This document shows, one piece after another, positions 26,138 through 37,894 of a stretch of DNA of 64,000 bases. This stretch comes from Geobacter sp. GTDB lineage: Bacteria; Desulfobacterota; Desulfuromonadia; Geobacterales; Pseudopelobacteraceae. The stretch is from contig PJFB01000002.1 of the NCBI GenBank assembly GCA_003574895.1, forward strand, positions 186,001-250,000, given 5' to 3'. Each line of letters starts with the position of its first letter. Position 1 is the stretch's first letter. A program made the translations under genes and the position numbers. Under the pieces are notes generated by a model. The model searched no databases. It had not been told where the DNA came from and saw only the letters and a list, made by a program, of their open reading frames with translations.

Positions 26138-26198
26138 TGTAGGGGCAACCCCATGTGGTTGTCCTGTTATTGGGCGGCCACTCGGGGCCGCCCCTACA
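26138..26198. repeat. Palindromic GTAGGGG element inside the atp operon
   Basis: A 61-base imperfect palindrome begins TGTAGGGGCAACCCC and ends GGGGCCGCCCCTACA. It shares the GTAGGGG/CCCCTAC termini with the element at 1587-1676 but differs inside. It occupies nearly the whole gap between the atpD stop and the atpC start, leaving AGGAACG as the atpC ribosome-binding site at its edge. It may act as an mRNA-processing or stability hairpin between the beta and epsilon cistrons. Confidence 0.75.
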
Positions 26199-26204
26199 GA
26201 TTAA

Positions 26205-27668
<1,464 letters not shown>

Positions 27669-27748
27669 TTAGTATGTTAGAAATTAATTTATGCGGGTCT
27701 GTGCGGAAAATAATTTCGTTAACGCACTTATCCTGTTTATCGAGGCAA

Positions 27749-28615
27749 TTATCCCTTGATTGACTCGGCGCCGGAGATGATCTCCATCAGCTCCGTGGTG
27801 ATGGCGGCCTGACGCGCCCGGTTGTACTGAAGTGTCAGTTTGCCGATCATTTCGTTGGCGTTCTTGGATGCGCTGTCCATGGCCGTCATGCGGGCACCGT
27901 GCTCGGCGGCAACGGACTCCAGCATGGCCTTGAAGATCTGAACCTCGATGTTCTTGGGCAGGATCTCCGCCAGCAGTTCACCCAGAGATGGTTCGTAGAT
28001 ATATTCGACCGGAACTTCGTCGGTTACCGACTTCTCTTCCGGCACAACCGGCAGCAGCTGCTGGAAGGTAATGTCCTGGGACATGACCGTGCGGAAGGCA
28101 TTGTACAGCAGGACAACCTGATCGTATTCCCCGGCCTGGAATCCTTCGATTACATCCTGCGCCAGCAGGGCGGCAGTCTGATAGTTGGGTTTGGCCAAGG
28201 CGTTGGGGATGTTCTTGTAGATTGTCTGGCGGTTCTTGAGAAACTCGTATCCCTTGCGGCCCACGGTCAGAAGGCTGATCTGATCGTACTCTGATTTGTT
28301 GTCTTTGATGAAGCGCTCGGCGGTCTTGCAAAGGTTGGCGTTGAAGCCCCCGCACAGACCGCGATCAGAGGTAATGGTTATCAGCAGGAGCTTCTTGGCC
28401 TCCCGTTTTTCCAGCAGCGGATGCAAATCACCTTCAAGGTTGCCGGCCAGAGCTTGCAGAACCTCACCCAGTTTTTTGGCATAGGGCCTGGCGGCCACTA
28501 CGTTTTCCTGAGCACGGCGCAGTTTTGCGGCCGACACCATCTTCATGGCCTTGGTGATCTGGCGGGTATTTTTTACGGATACAATCCGTTTTTTAATGCT
28601 TTTAAGGCTTGCCAT
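27749..28615 (-). CDS. atpG: ATP synthase gamma subunit
   Basis: A 288-residue central-stalk subunit. The N-terminal helix '[24 protein letters not shown]', the '[17 protein letters not shown]' block and the C-terminal signature '[34 protein letters not shown]' region are diagnostic. It couples rotation of the membrane ring to the catalytic sites. It lies between atpA and atpD in the usual order. Confidence 0.98.
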   Translation of the reverse strand: MASLKSIKKRIVSVKNTRQITKAMKMVSAAKLRRAQENVVAARPYAKKLGEVLQALAGNLEGDLHPLLEKREAKKLLLITITSDRGLCGGFNANLCKTAERFIKDNKSEYDQISLLTVGRKGYEFLKNRQTIYKNIPNALAKPNYQTAALLAQDVIEGFQAGEYDQVVLLYNAFRTVMSQDITFQQLLPVVPEEKSVTDEVPVEYIYEPSLGELLAEILPKNIEVQIFKAMLESVAAEHGARMTAMDSASKNANEMIGKLTLQYNRARQAAITTELMEIISGAESIKG

Positions 28616-28633
28616 GTCTCAAACCGTCCTTGT

Positions 28634-30142
<1,509 letters not shown>

Positions 30143-30150
30143 GGAAGCAT

Positions 30151-30693
30151 TTACCCCTTCTGTAATATATCTTGGATCCGTTTAAGCTGGGTTTTTACGC
30201 TGCTGTCAAATGCCGTGTCACCAATCTGGGTAACAATGCCGCCAAGAAGGCGGCTATCCACAGTAACCTGTGGCACGACTTTTTTGCCTGTTCTCTTCTC
30301 AAGCGCCGTCTGAATAGAAGCCACCTGGGCATCATTCAGGGCAAACGCGGTACTGATGACCGGCCTGATAACTCCGGAGTACTCATCAGCAAGTTTTGCA
30401 TAGGTCTGGACAATCTGGCCCAGAAAAGCCACCCGGTTCTTGTCAACCAGAAGCAGCAGGAAATTACCTACCAGCTCCGAACAACCGGCCTTGGCCACCA
30501 GCCCCTGCATGATCTCTTTCTTCTGCTCGGCGGTGAAGGCAGGGTTGGCGAAGGCATGCCGCAATTCGGCGTTGGCGTCGAACACACCCTCAAACAGGGC
30601 CAACTCCTCGCGGAAGCGGTCAATCAGACCGCCTTCGGAACCAAGTTGCACCAGCGCCTTGGCATATCGTCTCGCAATCGTATTGTTGATCAC
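30151..30693 (-). CDS. atpH: ATP synthase delta subunit
   Basis: A 180-residue peripheral-stalk subunit that joins F1 to the b subunits. It starts [17 protein letters not shown] and has the C-terminal block '[29 protein letters not shown]'. Its start overlaps the atpF stop by four bases. Confidence 0.97.
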   Translation of the reverse strand: MINNTIARRYAKALVQLGSEGGLIDRFREELALFEGVFDANAELRHAFANPAFTAEQKKEIMQGLVAKAGCSELVGNFLLLLVDKNRVAFLGQIVQTYAKLADEYSGVIRPVISTAFALNDAQVASIQTALEKRTGKKVVPQVTVDSRLLGGIVTQIGDTAFDSSVKTQLKRIQDILQKG

Positions 30694-31304
30694 TGGATCT
30701 GTACCACCTTATCAAGATATTCACCGACAAACCGGTCGTGGTCCGCCTGCTGGATAGCACCAGTGAGCTTGCCGCCGGCAATCTCCACAGCCAGACGGGC
30801 GGCCTCGGCACGCAGTTCGGCGCGGGCCCTGATCACCTCTTGCTCGGCTGACTGGGCAGCCTGGATGGCGATCTTCTCTGCAGCTTTCCTGGCCTCGGTG
30901 ATGATACGCTCTTTTTCCTGCTCACCCTCGCGGACGATAGCGGCATGGATCTCGTCAATCTCCTTGGTGGCCTGCGTCAGCTTGCCACTATATTCGGCCA
31001 GCTTGGCTTCGGCAGCGGCTCTCGCCTCCTGGGCGTCTTTCAAGGCCTTCTCGATCTGGGCCTGGCGGTCGGCTAACGATCCCTTGACGTTGGCCTTTTT
31101 CATGGCCCATACAATGATGGCGACCAACACGGCAAAGTCAAAAACCCTCCAGCCAAAATCTTTCATCTGGGCAGCGGCATGATTGGCATGCTGCGCGCCT
31201 TCGCCCCCTTCATTGGCAAAACCGTTTGAGGCAACCAGAACCATGACGCTGACGTACGCCAGGGAGAAGATAATTTTTTTGGTGCGATCGGATACCGTGA
31301 ACAT
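30690..31304 (-). CDS. atpF: ATP synthase b subunit (long form)
   Basis: A 204-residue peripheral-stalk protein. A hydrophobic N-terminus (about 10-30) resembles a signal or first membrane segment, and a second membrane helix lies near 53-68 (FDFAVLVAIIVWAM). A long Ala/Glu/Lys coiled coil (about 75-175) follows. It is longer at the N-terminus than E. coli AtpF, as seen in delta-proteobacterial-type operons. The b' gene ends two bases upstream of its start. Confidence 0.95.
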   Translation of the reverse strand: MFTVSDRTKKIIFSLAYVSVMVLVASNGFANEGGEGAQHANHAAAQMKDFGWRVFDFAVLVAIIVWAMKKANVKGSLADRQAQIEKALKDAQEARAAAEAKLAEYSGKLTQATKEIDEIHAAIVREGEQEKERIITEARKAAEKIAIQAAQSAEQEVIRARAELRAEAARLAVEIAGGKLTGAIQQADHDRFVGEYLDKVVQIQ

Positions 31305-31306
31305 GA

Positions 31307-31732
31307 CTACAGGCTCCTCCCCAGGATTTTCTCACAGATGTCGGACGAAAGGACTTCGGCCTGTTTTACCAGAAGGGCCCTGGCTTCGGCTACTTCCTTG
31401 ACCACCTTGCCGCGGATGGCGCCAAGAGAATCGGCTGCTTCCTTGCGCGCCCTATCCAGCAGCGCCGACTCTTCGGCCTGAGCCAGTTTGAGGGCTTCCG
31501 CCCTGCGACCGGCCGCTTCATTCTTGGCATCACGCAGCCGAGCCTCGTACTGGGCCATCTTCTCCTGAACCTCCAGATCAACAGAGGCGGCTTTTTCCCT
31601 GGCCGAGTCGATTACCTGGCGGCGCTCCGACAGGATCCCCCGGATCGGCTTGTAAAGGAAAATATTGAGGACAAGGACGAGAATCCCGAAATTGATCATC
31701 TGTACGATAAAGGCTAAATTTAATTCAATCAC
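31307..31732 (-). CDS. atpX: ATP synthase b' subunit
   Basis: A 141-residue shorter b-type subunit. One membrane helix at the extreme N-terminus (about 5-26) is followed by 'YKPIRGILSERRQVIDSAREKAAS', the usual b-family junction, and a coiled coil. It forms a heterodimeric stalk with the following atpF product. It is the first gene of this operon. No atpI, atpB or atpE is present here, so the a and c subunits must be encoded elsewhere. Confidence 0.93.
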   Translation of the reverse strand: MIELNLAFIVQMINFGILVLVLNIFLYKPIRGILSERRQVIDSAREKAASVDLEVQEKMAQYEARLRDAKNEAAGRRAEALKLAQAEESALLDRARKEAADSLGAIRGKVVKEVAEARALLVKQAEVLSSDICEKILGRSL

Positions 31733-31758
31733 GACCTACCCCTTGCAGGTATGCTTAG

Positions 31759-31787
31759 TGTATACTGTATTCAATTGCTGGCGTAAA
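31759..31787 (-). promoter_or_regulatory. Putative promoter of the atp operon
   Basis: On the minus strand TTTACG (31787-31782) and TATACA (31764-31759) are spaced 17 bases apart, 27 bases before the first start codon. The rest of the gap to parB (31788-31989) shows no gene. Confidence 0.6.
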
Positions 31788-31989
31788 ACTGTTGTTTGCT
31801 ATCACAGGCGGCCCGCGAATGTCAAGAAATTAAAACGCCATGCTATTTTTTGCAACTTGCCGTCGCATGTTTTCTGCGACACAACTGATTAAAATTCAAT
31901 ACGTTATGTTTAGTGGACTATCGATGGGGCAATGTGGTCAACACCGGGGGAACATCGTTGTACCTGGCGTGAATTACCTGGCCATACAT

Positions 31990-32844
31990 TTAAACATCAA
32001 GCATGTCAATGATGCGGGTCAGTTCGTCGGAGTCACCGAAATGTATCTCCAATCGGCCCCCCTTTGCACCATGCATGCGTATGGCAACCCGCGACTGAAA
32101 ACGTTTTTGCAGCTGTTCTTCCAGAGCGCTCATCAGCAGGTCAGGTTGCTGCGGGCGTTTTCTTTGCACAGGATGCGGATTGATTTTCAGTCGCCGCACA
32201 AGATCTTCGGTAGCCCTGACACTGAGCTGACGGGTAAAAATCTCGTGGCGAGCCTTTTCTATCAGTTCAAGATTTTCCAGGGCCAAGAGCGCCCGGGCAT
32301 GCCCCATGGTGAGCCGCTCCTCGACAATATCCCGCTGGACCTCTTCCGGAAGCTTGAGCAGACGTAACGCATTGGTCACGGTGGTGCGGTTCTTGCCAAC
32401 ACGTTGGGCAACATCTTCCTGGGATATGCCGAAATGCTCCACCAACGAGCGGTAGGCCTGGGCTTCCTCAATGGCGTTCAAATCCTGGCGCTGAATATTC
32501 TCTATCAAAGCCAATTCCAGGACGGCATCTTCGCTGGCCTCTCGGATCACCACCGGAATCTCGTGCAGACCGGCCTTCTGTGCGGCCCGCCAGCGGCGTT
32601 CACCGGCGATGATCTCGTAGGAATCGTCTTTCCTGGTCACAACCAGCGGCTGAATGATTCCCTGCTCGCGAATGGAAGCGGCCAACTCCTCAAGCTTGTC
32701 CGGGGCAAAATATTTGCGCGGCTGATTACGGTTGGGCCTGATCTTTTCTATGGGGCAGATAAAATAGCTCGACTTCTCGTCCGCCACCTCAGCCACCTGA
32801 AGCAGTGCCGCCATCCCCTTGCCGAGGCCACCCTTCTTAAGCAT
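31990..32844 (-). CDS. parB: Chromosome-partitioning protein ParB
   Basis: A 284-residue ParB/Spo0J protein that loads onto parS sites and spreads using CTP. The N-terminus MLKKGGLGKGMAALL is the ParA-stimulating segment. The CTP/spreading motif GERRWRAAQKAG and the helix-turn-helix 'FGISQEDVAQRVGKNRTTVTNALRL' are intact. The start at 32844 overlaps the end of parA by eight bases. A longer in-frame reading into parA is rejected. No GTTTCACGTGAAAC-like parS was noticed in the window. Confidence 0.97.
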   Translation of the reverse strand: MLKKGGLGKGMAALLQVAEVADEKSSYFICPIEKIRPNRNQPRKYFAPDKLEELAASIREQGIIQPLVVTRKDDSYEIIAGERRWRAAQKAGLHEIPVVIREASEDAVLELALIENIQRQDLNAIEEAQAYRSLVEHFGISQEDVAQRVGKNRTTVTNALRLLKLPEEVQRDIVEERLTMGHARALLALENLELIEKARHEIFTRQLSVRATEDLVRRLKINPHPVQRKRPQQPDLLMSALEEQLQKRFQSRVAIRMHGAKGGRLEIHFGDSDELTRIIDMLDV

Positions 32845-33610
32845 TGGCTGTCTCCCTCCGGATGATTTCGCTGGCAAGCTGCAGATAGCTGACAGCCCCA
32901 CGGGATGAGATGTCATAATAGATAACCGGCCGGCCGTGGCTTGGCGCTTCTGCCAATCGCACATTGCGCGGGACAACCGTTTCAAAGACCTGCACCGGGA
33001 AATGGGTGCGAATCTCCTCGGCGACCTCTTTGCCCAGATTACTGCGGGCATCGTACATGGTCAGCAGTATCCCTTCGATCTTAAGGAGCGGATTGAGGCC
33101 CTTCTGTATCAGCCTGATGGTGTTCAGAATCTGAGAAAGCCCCTCCATGGCGTAAAACTCGCACTGCAGCGGTATCAACACCGTGTCGGCCGCGACCATG
33201 GCATTGACGGTCAACAGATTGAGTGAAGGTGGGCAATCGATAATCACATAACTGTATTTTTCAGCCAAAGCGGCCAAGACAAACTTCAGTTTCTGCTCAC
33301 GGCCGGAAACGGTGGCCAATTCAAGCTCGGCACCAGCCAGATCGGCACTGGAGGGCATAATGTGCAGATAGGGATGGCCGGTATCGACCACCACCCCTTG
33401 CGGCTCGGCTTCATTGATCAGCACATCGTAGACAGAGTGCTTCAGGAGTGCCTTGTCCAAGCCGACACCACTGGTGGCATTGGCCTGCGGATCAATGTCC
33501 ACCAACAGGGTCAACCGTTCGGTGGCTGCCAGTGACGCAGCCAGATTGACTGCGGTCGTGGTCTTGCCGACCCCACCCTTTTGGTTGGCGATGCAGATTA
33601 TCCTGGACAT
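32837..33610 (-). CDS. parA: Chromosome-partitioning ATPase ParA (Soj)
   Basis: A 257-residue ParA/Soj ATPase with the deviant Walker A motif KGGVGKTT near residues 11-18, 'LLVDIDPQANATSGVG', and Walker B 'YVIIDCPPSLNLLT'. It drives origin segregation with ParB. Coupled to parB by overlap. The 206 bases upstream hold no gene; they contain a short palindrome CCACGG-AA-CCGTGG of unknown meaning. Confidence 0.98.
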   Translation of the reverse strand: MSRIICIANQKGGVGKTTTAVNLAASLAATERLTLLVDIDPQANATSGVGLDKALLKHSVYDVLINEAEPQGVVVDTGHPYLHIMPSSADLAGAELELATVSGREQKLKFVLAALAEKYSYVIIDCPPSLNLLTVNAMVAADTVLIPLQCEFYAMEGLSQILNTIRLIQKGLNPLLKIEGILLTMYDARSNLGKEVAEEIRTHFPVQVFETVVPRNVRLAEAPSHGRPVIYYDISSRGAVSYLQLASEIIRRETANA

Positions 33611-33816
33611 GTCGAGTTGGTTATCCTGCCTGATTTCTTTTGGTGGGCCTACCGGGAAAATGGGAAATTAACACAAAGTCACCCAGGTGGAAAGACAATT
33701 TTTCCCAAACAGCCTCCACGGAACCGTGGGCCAAGGCAAAGCCGCCGCGAAAACGGCCCAATGCCTCCATGGAGCAATCAAGTGGCCACTGACACCCGCA
33801 GGAAGCTTGCCTGGCC

Positions 33817-34701
33817 TTACGGCAGTGCCGCTTCGCGCCTGTTCATGAGGGCCTTGAAAGCCTCATCCGGCGGCGCTGACACTGTGATCGCCACCCCCTT
33901 GTCGTTCACAAACTCCAATGACGCACAGTGCAGCATCATCCGCTCTGCGGGCGCGCCTCCATAGGTGCCATCACCCACGATCGGCAGCCCGGACGCCTGC
34001 AGGTGCACACGAATCTGGTGCGTACGGCCGGTCAGAGGCCTGGCCTCCAGCAGGGATAAGCCCTCCAATGTTTCCAGAAGCCTGAATTGGGTCAAGGCTG
34101 ATCTGCCTCCCGGAACGATGCCGTAACGGGCGCTGCCCACCTTACCGATTGCGCCATCCATGGACCAGGAATCAGGCGTTGGCTTACCGCTGATAATGGC
34201 CAGATAACGCTTTTCGACCTTCCCGTCGTGAAAGCGAGCCGAAAGCCATGCTGCTGCCCGTCTGTTCTTGGGGAAGATCATGGCTCCGGACGTACCACGG
34301 TCGAGACGATGGATCACCCGGACCGGCTCCAGTACGCCGTGCTGCCGGAAATACTCCGAAACCCAAAACTCCAGTGTTCCCTTGAGCTGGTACGGCGTTC
34401 TTTGAGAGTTTATCCCGGCCGGCTTGTTGACCGCGATCAAGTCGTCATCTTCGTACAGCAGCGCTTCCGGCGCCAGTTGCAGATCGCGGAACCGCCCCGC
34501 CTCCATGACGCCGACCTCGATGACATCCCCCAGCTTAACGCTGCGCGAAGCCACGCGCACCATGGCGGCATTCAGGCTGCATCCCCCGCGGTCGATAATT
34601 CGGCGCGCCTCCGACTTGCTGAGTGATGAAAACAGTGATGAGACGGCCTCATCGAGACGCATGCCGCCAACTTCATGACTGACAACGGATTTTAGTATCA
34701 T
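33817..34701 (-). CDS. RluA-family pseudouridine synthase
   Basis: A 294-residue RNA-modifying enzyme. An N-terminal S4-like RNA-binding domain (about 12-70) precedes the synthase domain, which has the catalytic Asp (D134) in HRLDRGTSG and later 'LLEARPLTGRTHQIRVHLQASGLPIVGD'. This is the RluA/RluC/RluD pattern; which rRNA or tRNA uridine it modifies cannot be decided. The gene is transcribed toward parA but is 200 bases away. Confidence 0.92.
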   Translation of the reverse strand: MILKSVVSHEVGGMRLDEAVSSLFSSLSKSEARRIIDRGGCSLNAAMVRVASRSVKLGDVIEVGVMEAGRFRDLQLAPEALLYEDDDLIAVNKPAGINSQRTPYQLKGTLEFWVSEYFRQHGVLEPVRVIHRLDRGTSGAMIFPKNRRAAAWLSARFHDGKVEKRYLAIISGKPTPDSWSMDGAIGKVGSARYGIVPGGRSALTQFRLLETLEGLSLLEARPLTGRTHQIRVHLQASGLPIVGDGTYGGAPAERMMLHCASLEFVNDKGVAITVSAPPDEAFKALMNRREAALP

Positions 34702-34786
34702 GTTCTAGTAACTACCCTCTTTCAATCCCGATTTCAAACAAATTCACGGTGACAACTGCGCCGACTTTCTGCTATTCTTTGTCGCC

Positions 34787-35377
34787 ATGTTAACCAGCTC
34801 CCCATTGAACATACCGCTGCTGCGCGGCCCGGTACCACTGGCCCGTGTCCTCATTCGCCATTTTTTACGGGAAGGAGACTTGGCCGTCGATGCGACCTGC
34901 GGCAACGGCAACGACACCCTGCTCATGGCCGAACTGGTGGGCGACAGTGGCCGGGTTTGGGCCTTTGACATCCAGGAACCGGCCATCAGTCAAACCGCCC
35001 ACAAACTGGCGCAGGCCGTGCTGTCGGAACGAGTGGAGCTGATCCAGGCCGGGCATGAGACCATGGCCGAACACGTCAGCGGAGACTTGGCCGCAGTGGT
35101 GTTCAACCTCGGTTATCTGCCCGGTGGCGACCAGACCGTAATCACCCGTCCCGAAACAACCATGGCAGCCCTGGTACAATCCCTCGGCCTGCTCCGACCT
35201 GGCGGCATCCTGGCGATCACGATCTATCCCGGACATGATGGCGGCGCCAGCGAGCGGCGCACCGTGGACGCCTGGGCAACCGGTCTTTCCCAAAAGGAGT
35301 TCCACCCCTGGCGCATGGGGCAATTGAATGTTCCCTATGACGCGCCATATTTTGTCCTTATCCAGAAGGCCTTCTGA
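34787..35377 (+). CDS. MnmM/YtqB-like class I SAM methyltransferase
   Basis: A 196-residue Rossmann methyltransferase with the SAM-binding motif 'AVDATCGNGNDTLLMAEL' and 'VWAFDIQEPAI'. The pattern 'VVFNLGYLPGGDQTVITRPETTMAAL' and the C-terminal 'FHPWRMGQLNVPYDAPYFVLIQKAF' fit PF06962. That family includes the YtqB/MnmM enzyme that methylates nm5s2U34 to mnm5s2U34 in tRNA anticodons. The function here is by family only. The glycosyltransferase downstream probably starts within two bases of its stop. Confidence 0.85.
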   Translation: MLTSSPLNIPLLRGPVPLARVLIRHFLREGDLAVDATCGNGNDTLLMAELVGDSGRVWAFDIQEPAISQTAHKLAQAVLSERVELIQAGHETMAEHVSGDLAAVVFNLGYLPGGDQTVITRPETTMAALVQSLGLLRPGGILAITIYPGHDGGASERRTVDAWATGLSQKEFHPWRMGQLNVPYDAPYFVLIQKAF

Positions 35378-35378
35378 G

Positions 35379-36542
35379 TTGTATCGGGCCATCTTTCCCT
35401 TCATCGCCGTTCTGCCACCCCTTGTTTATGCACTGGTATCCCTGTCCTGCGCCCGACGGTTTTTTCAAAGCGAATCCGTTCGGGACAACAGGCTAAAACC
35501 CCGTGGCACATCCCTGGCCACCGGCATCACCATCCTCAAGCCGATTAAAGGGATGGATGCGGAAAGTTACGCAAACTTCGCCTCCTTTTGTTGCCAGGAT
35601 TACCATGGCGACTTGCAGTTGCTCTTTGCAGTGGCATCCCCAGATGACCCGGCCATTTCGGTTATCCGGCAACTGATCAACAATTATCCCGGCCTGGACA
35701 TCTCTCTGGTGATCAACCCCGCCATCCACGGGCCAAACTACAAGGTTTCCAACCTGATCAACGCCTTCCCTCAAGCCAAACATGGAATCATCATCGTCTG
35801 CGACAGCGACATCCGGGTAACGCCAGATTATTTGAGTTCAGTCAGCCGCCACTTCAGCGATCCGCAAGTCGGCCTGGTAACCTCGCTTTACCGCACATCA
35901 AACGTCCATGGCATTGCCACGGCCATTGAAGCCACCGGTTTTGATGGCGAAATGATCCCCAATGTCATGGTGGCGCTGCAACTGGAAGGGCTCTCCTTTG
36001 CCCTTGGGGCTTCCATGGCCGTGAGGAGGGAAGTATTGGCCGCCATCGGCGGCTTCGACGCACTGGCCGACTACCTGGCCGATGATTACCAACTGGGCAA
36101 CAAGGTTCACCGCGCCGGTTGGCGCATCGCCCTTGACGATTGCTTCGTCGAGAGCATGGTCAAAAAGGAAAACATCCCCGCCATCCTGGCGCGTCAACTC
36201 CGCTGGGCGCGAACCATGCGGGTCAGCCGACCTGGCGGCTATCTGGCCTCCGGCATCACCCTGCCGTTTCCGGCCGCCTTTCTGGCGGCGCTCCTTGCCC
36301 CGGATCCATACACCGCACTTGCCGCCATCCTGCTTCTCTATTCCGTTCGACTGTCCGTATCCACCATCTTCAGCCGCAAATTCGTGCGCGACGGTTTATT
36401 GCCCCACTGGCTCTGGCTGATCCCGCTTCGGGACATGCTGGCCTTCTGCACCTGGGCTCTGTCATTCCTGGGCAACCGCGTGGAATGGCGCGGAAGCCGC
36501 TTCAGATTGAGGCCGGGCGGGAAGATCGAAGAACTGGTCTAA
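35379..36542 (+). CDS. hpnI: HpnI-like glycosyltransferase (GT21 type)
   Basis: About 387 residues with an N-terminal membrane helix (FIAVLPPLVYALVSLSCA), a GT2/GT21 catalytic domain and C-terminal membrane helices. Catalytic pattern: 'KPIKGMD', 'VCDSDIRV' (DxD-type), 'DYLADDYQLG' and RQLRWARTMR (Q/RxxRW). This fits ceramide-glucosyltransferase-like enzymes and HpnI, which adds N-acetylglucosamine to bacteriohopanetetrol. No other hopanoid gene is nearby, so the substrate is inferred. The start is uncertain: a TTG at 35379 follows the upstream stop immediately, with AAGG before it; a further upstream ATG would overlap the methyltransferase gene. Confidence 0.78.
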   Translation: MYRAIFPFIAVLPPLVYALVSLSCARRFFQSESVRDNRLKPRGTSLATGITILKPIKGMDAESYANFASFCCQDYHGDLQLLFAVASPDDPAISVIRQLINNYPGLDISLVINPAIHGPNYKVSNLINAFPQAKHGIIIVCDSDIRVTPDYLSSVSRHFSDPQVGLVTSLYRTSNVHGIATAIEATGFDGEMIPNVMVALQLEGLSFALGASMAVRREVLAAIGGFDALADYLADDYQLGNKVHRAGWRIALDDCFVESMVKKENIPAILARQLRWARTMRVSRPGGYLASGITLPFPAAFLAALLAPDPYTALAAILLLYSVRLSVSTIFSRKFVRDGLLPHWLWLIPLRDMLAFCTWALSFLGNRVEWRGSRFRLRPGGKIEELV

Positions 36543-36639
36543 TCCTTGCTGTACAATCATGTTATCCAGGGTTACGACCGGTCGACTTTATTAGCAAAAA
36601 ACTTGCTATTACCTCAATATTAAAAGGTGATTTTCCCCC

Positions 36640-36668
36640 TTGACGCACCCACAATTAGGGTGTATTTA
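36640..36668 (+). promoter_or_regulatory. Promoter of TetR-1
   Basis: TTGACG (36640-36645) and TATTTA (36663-36668) are spaced 17 bases. The operator palindrome begins four bases after the -10, across the expected start of transcription. Confidence 0.65.
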
Positions 36669-36672
36669 TTTT

Positions 36673-36688
36673 GAATGAATATTCATTC
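36673..36688. promoter_or_regulatory. TetR operator 1
   Basis: GAATGAATATTCATTC is a perfect 16-base palindrome 22 bases before the TetR-1 start codon. The same GAATGA-N4-TCATTC pattern recurs at 37342, 48189 and 48896. Confidence 0.8.
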
Positions 36689-36709
36689 CTAGCCTGCACA
36701 GAGAAAATC

Positions 36710-37285
36710 ATGACAAAACCAGATAAACGCGAAGAGATCATCAGGGCTGCATTGGAGCTCATTGCAGAGCAGGGCTTTCATGGCGCTCCCATGGCCATGA
36801 TCGCGAAAAATGCAGGCGTGGCAGCCGGAACAATCTATTGTTACTTCGAAAACAAGGACATCTTGATCACCGAGCTCTTTCGGAACCTCGAAGCGCGAGC
36901 CTACCCCGTCATCACCGAAGGATATTTACTGGAGGTACCAGTGAGAGACCGGTACCTCCATATCGGCACCGCTCTACTGAAATACTTCATTACAAATCCC
37001 CTGGATTTCAAATACTTGGAACAGTTCCTCAACTCACCCTATGGCACGGTGTTCCGCCGGGACCGGCTCATGGGTAAAAAGGAGGAGCATGACATAATCC
37101 GCGAGCTTCTCGAAGATGGCGTGTCACAACAAGTAATGAAGGACATCCCCCTTATCGTGCTCTATGCCCTGACCTTCGGCCCATTGCTGGCCGTGGCGCG
37201 CGACCATATTCTCGGCTTCATCCAACTGGACGAACATCTAATCAACTTGACGGTCGAAGCGTGCTGGAACGCAGTGAAGCGATAA
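36710..37285 (+). CDS. TetR/AcrR-family regulator 1
   Basis: A 191-residue repressor. The N-terminal helix-turn-helix (about 8-55: 'REEIIRAALELIAEQGFHGA', 'MIAKNAGVAAGTIYCYFENKD') is nearly identical to that of TetR-2 at 48.2 kb, and the C-terminal ligand domains are also clearly homologous. The ATG at 36710 is chosen by alignment with TetR-2; an upstream ATG lies over the operator. It probably represses its own promoter through the palindrome at 36673, and probably also the next gene and the efflux operons that carry the same site. Confidence 0.93.
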   Translation: MTKPDKREEIIRAALELIAEQGFHGAPMAMIAKNAGVAAGTIYCYFENKDILITELFRNLEARAYPVITEGYLLEVPVRDRYLHIGTALLKYFITNPLDFKYLEQFLNSPYGTVFRRDRLMGKKEEHDIIRELLEDGVSQQVMKDIPLIVLYALTFGPLLAVARDHILGFIQLDEHLINLTVEACWNAVKR

Positions 37286-37341
37286 CACGCATGCTTGCCA
37301 ACGCGGCAAGCCAACAAAGTTTGTAAATTCACCCCATCACG

Positions 37342-37357
37342 GAATGACTATTCATTC
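37342..37357. promoter_or_regulatory. TetR operator 2
   Basis: GAATGACTATTCATTC keeps both half-sites of the TetR operator pattern. It lies 33 bases before the start of the 124-residue hypothetical gene and so probably controls the operon running from there. Confidence 0.7.
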
Positions 37358-37390
37358 AGTACGTTTTTGTTGTTGGAGGGCGGACACCAT

Positions 37391-37765
37391 ATGAAAGACA
37401 ACAACACAGATGAAAAATATTCAAATAGTTCAAATATGGCTGTGCGGTTTCTGGAAACTGTCAGAAGCAGGTTTCCCAATTCAGAAACCTTGCGAATCTT
37501 CGACAGATGTCTCGTCGAATACCAAGCGGCTCTGTTGGACCTGCTTATGTCTGAAACCCCCATTGAGGTGGAAAGGGAATCGGATGCCAGGACCGGTGGG
37601 AATGGCACCCCACTCCGACTGTCCCACGTGCAACAGATAATCGCCGACGCACAATCATTTGAACAGCATCAACAAGCCCTGGCCACCTACCTTGAAGTGC
37701 GACAACAGCTGAAAAAAGCCTTGAAACAACTGCAGGATTTCATGGTTGAAAATATGCCCGGATAG
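37391..37765 (+). CDS. Hypothetical protein under a TetR operator
   Basis: A 124-residue soluble protein that I do not recognise. It is helical in appearance: residues about 17-55 form one amphipathic region ('FLETVRSRFPNSETLRIFDRC') and 75-120 another, rich in Gln, Leu and Lys ('RQQLKKALKQLQDFM'), suggesting a coiled coil. No signal peptide or membrane segment is seen. TTGGAGGG precedes the ATG by about 15 bases. Its position directly after a TetR operator suggests it belongs to the same envelope-stress or efflux response. Confidence 0.65.
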   Translation: MKDNNTDEKYSNSSNMAVRFLETVRSRFPNSETLRIFDRCLVEYQAALLDLLMSETPIEVERESDARTGGNGTPLRLSHVQQIIADAQSFEQHQQALATYLEVRQQLKKALKQLQDFMVENMPG

Positions 37766-37894
37766 CTGGTGAGCCGTAATCCACGGCAACTTGCAATTAT
37801 TGTAGAAATTACCTCTCTGATTTATCACGACAAAGTCATGTGTGCGGCCGTGATTTGCTGCACGTCCAGTCATCCGACACAGGAGAGAATAGGC

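Noticed and set aside
33728-33750. Short palindrome CCACGG-AA-CCGTGG upstream of parA as an operator
   Set aside because: Only a 6-bp arm, no promoter elements nearby and no second copy seen; not enough to call a site.
31733-33816. parS or origin of replication near parAB
   Set aside because: No GTTTCACGTGAAAC-like site and no dnaA-box cluster was noticed; parAB alone is not proof of an origin here.
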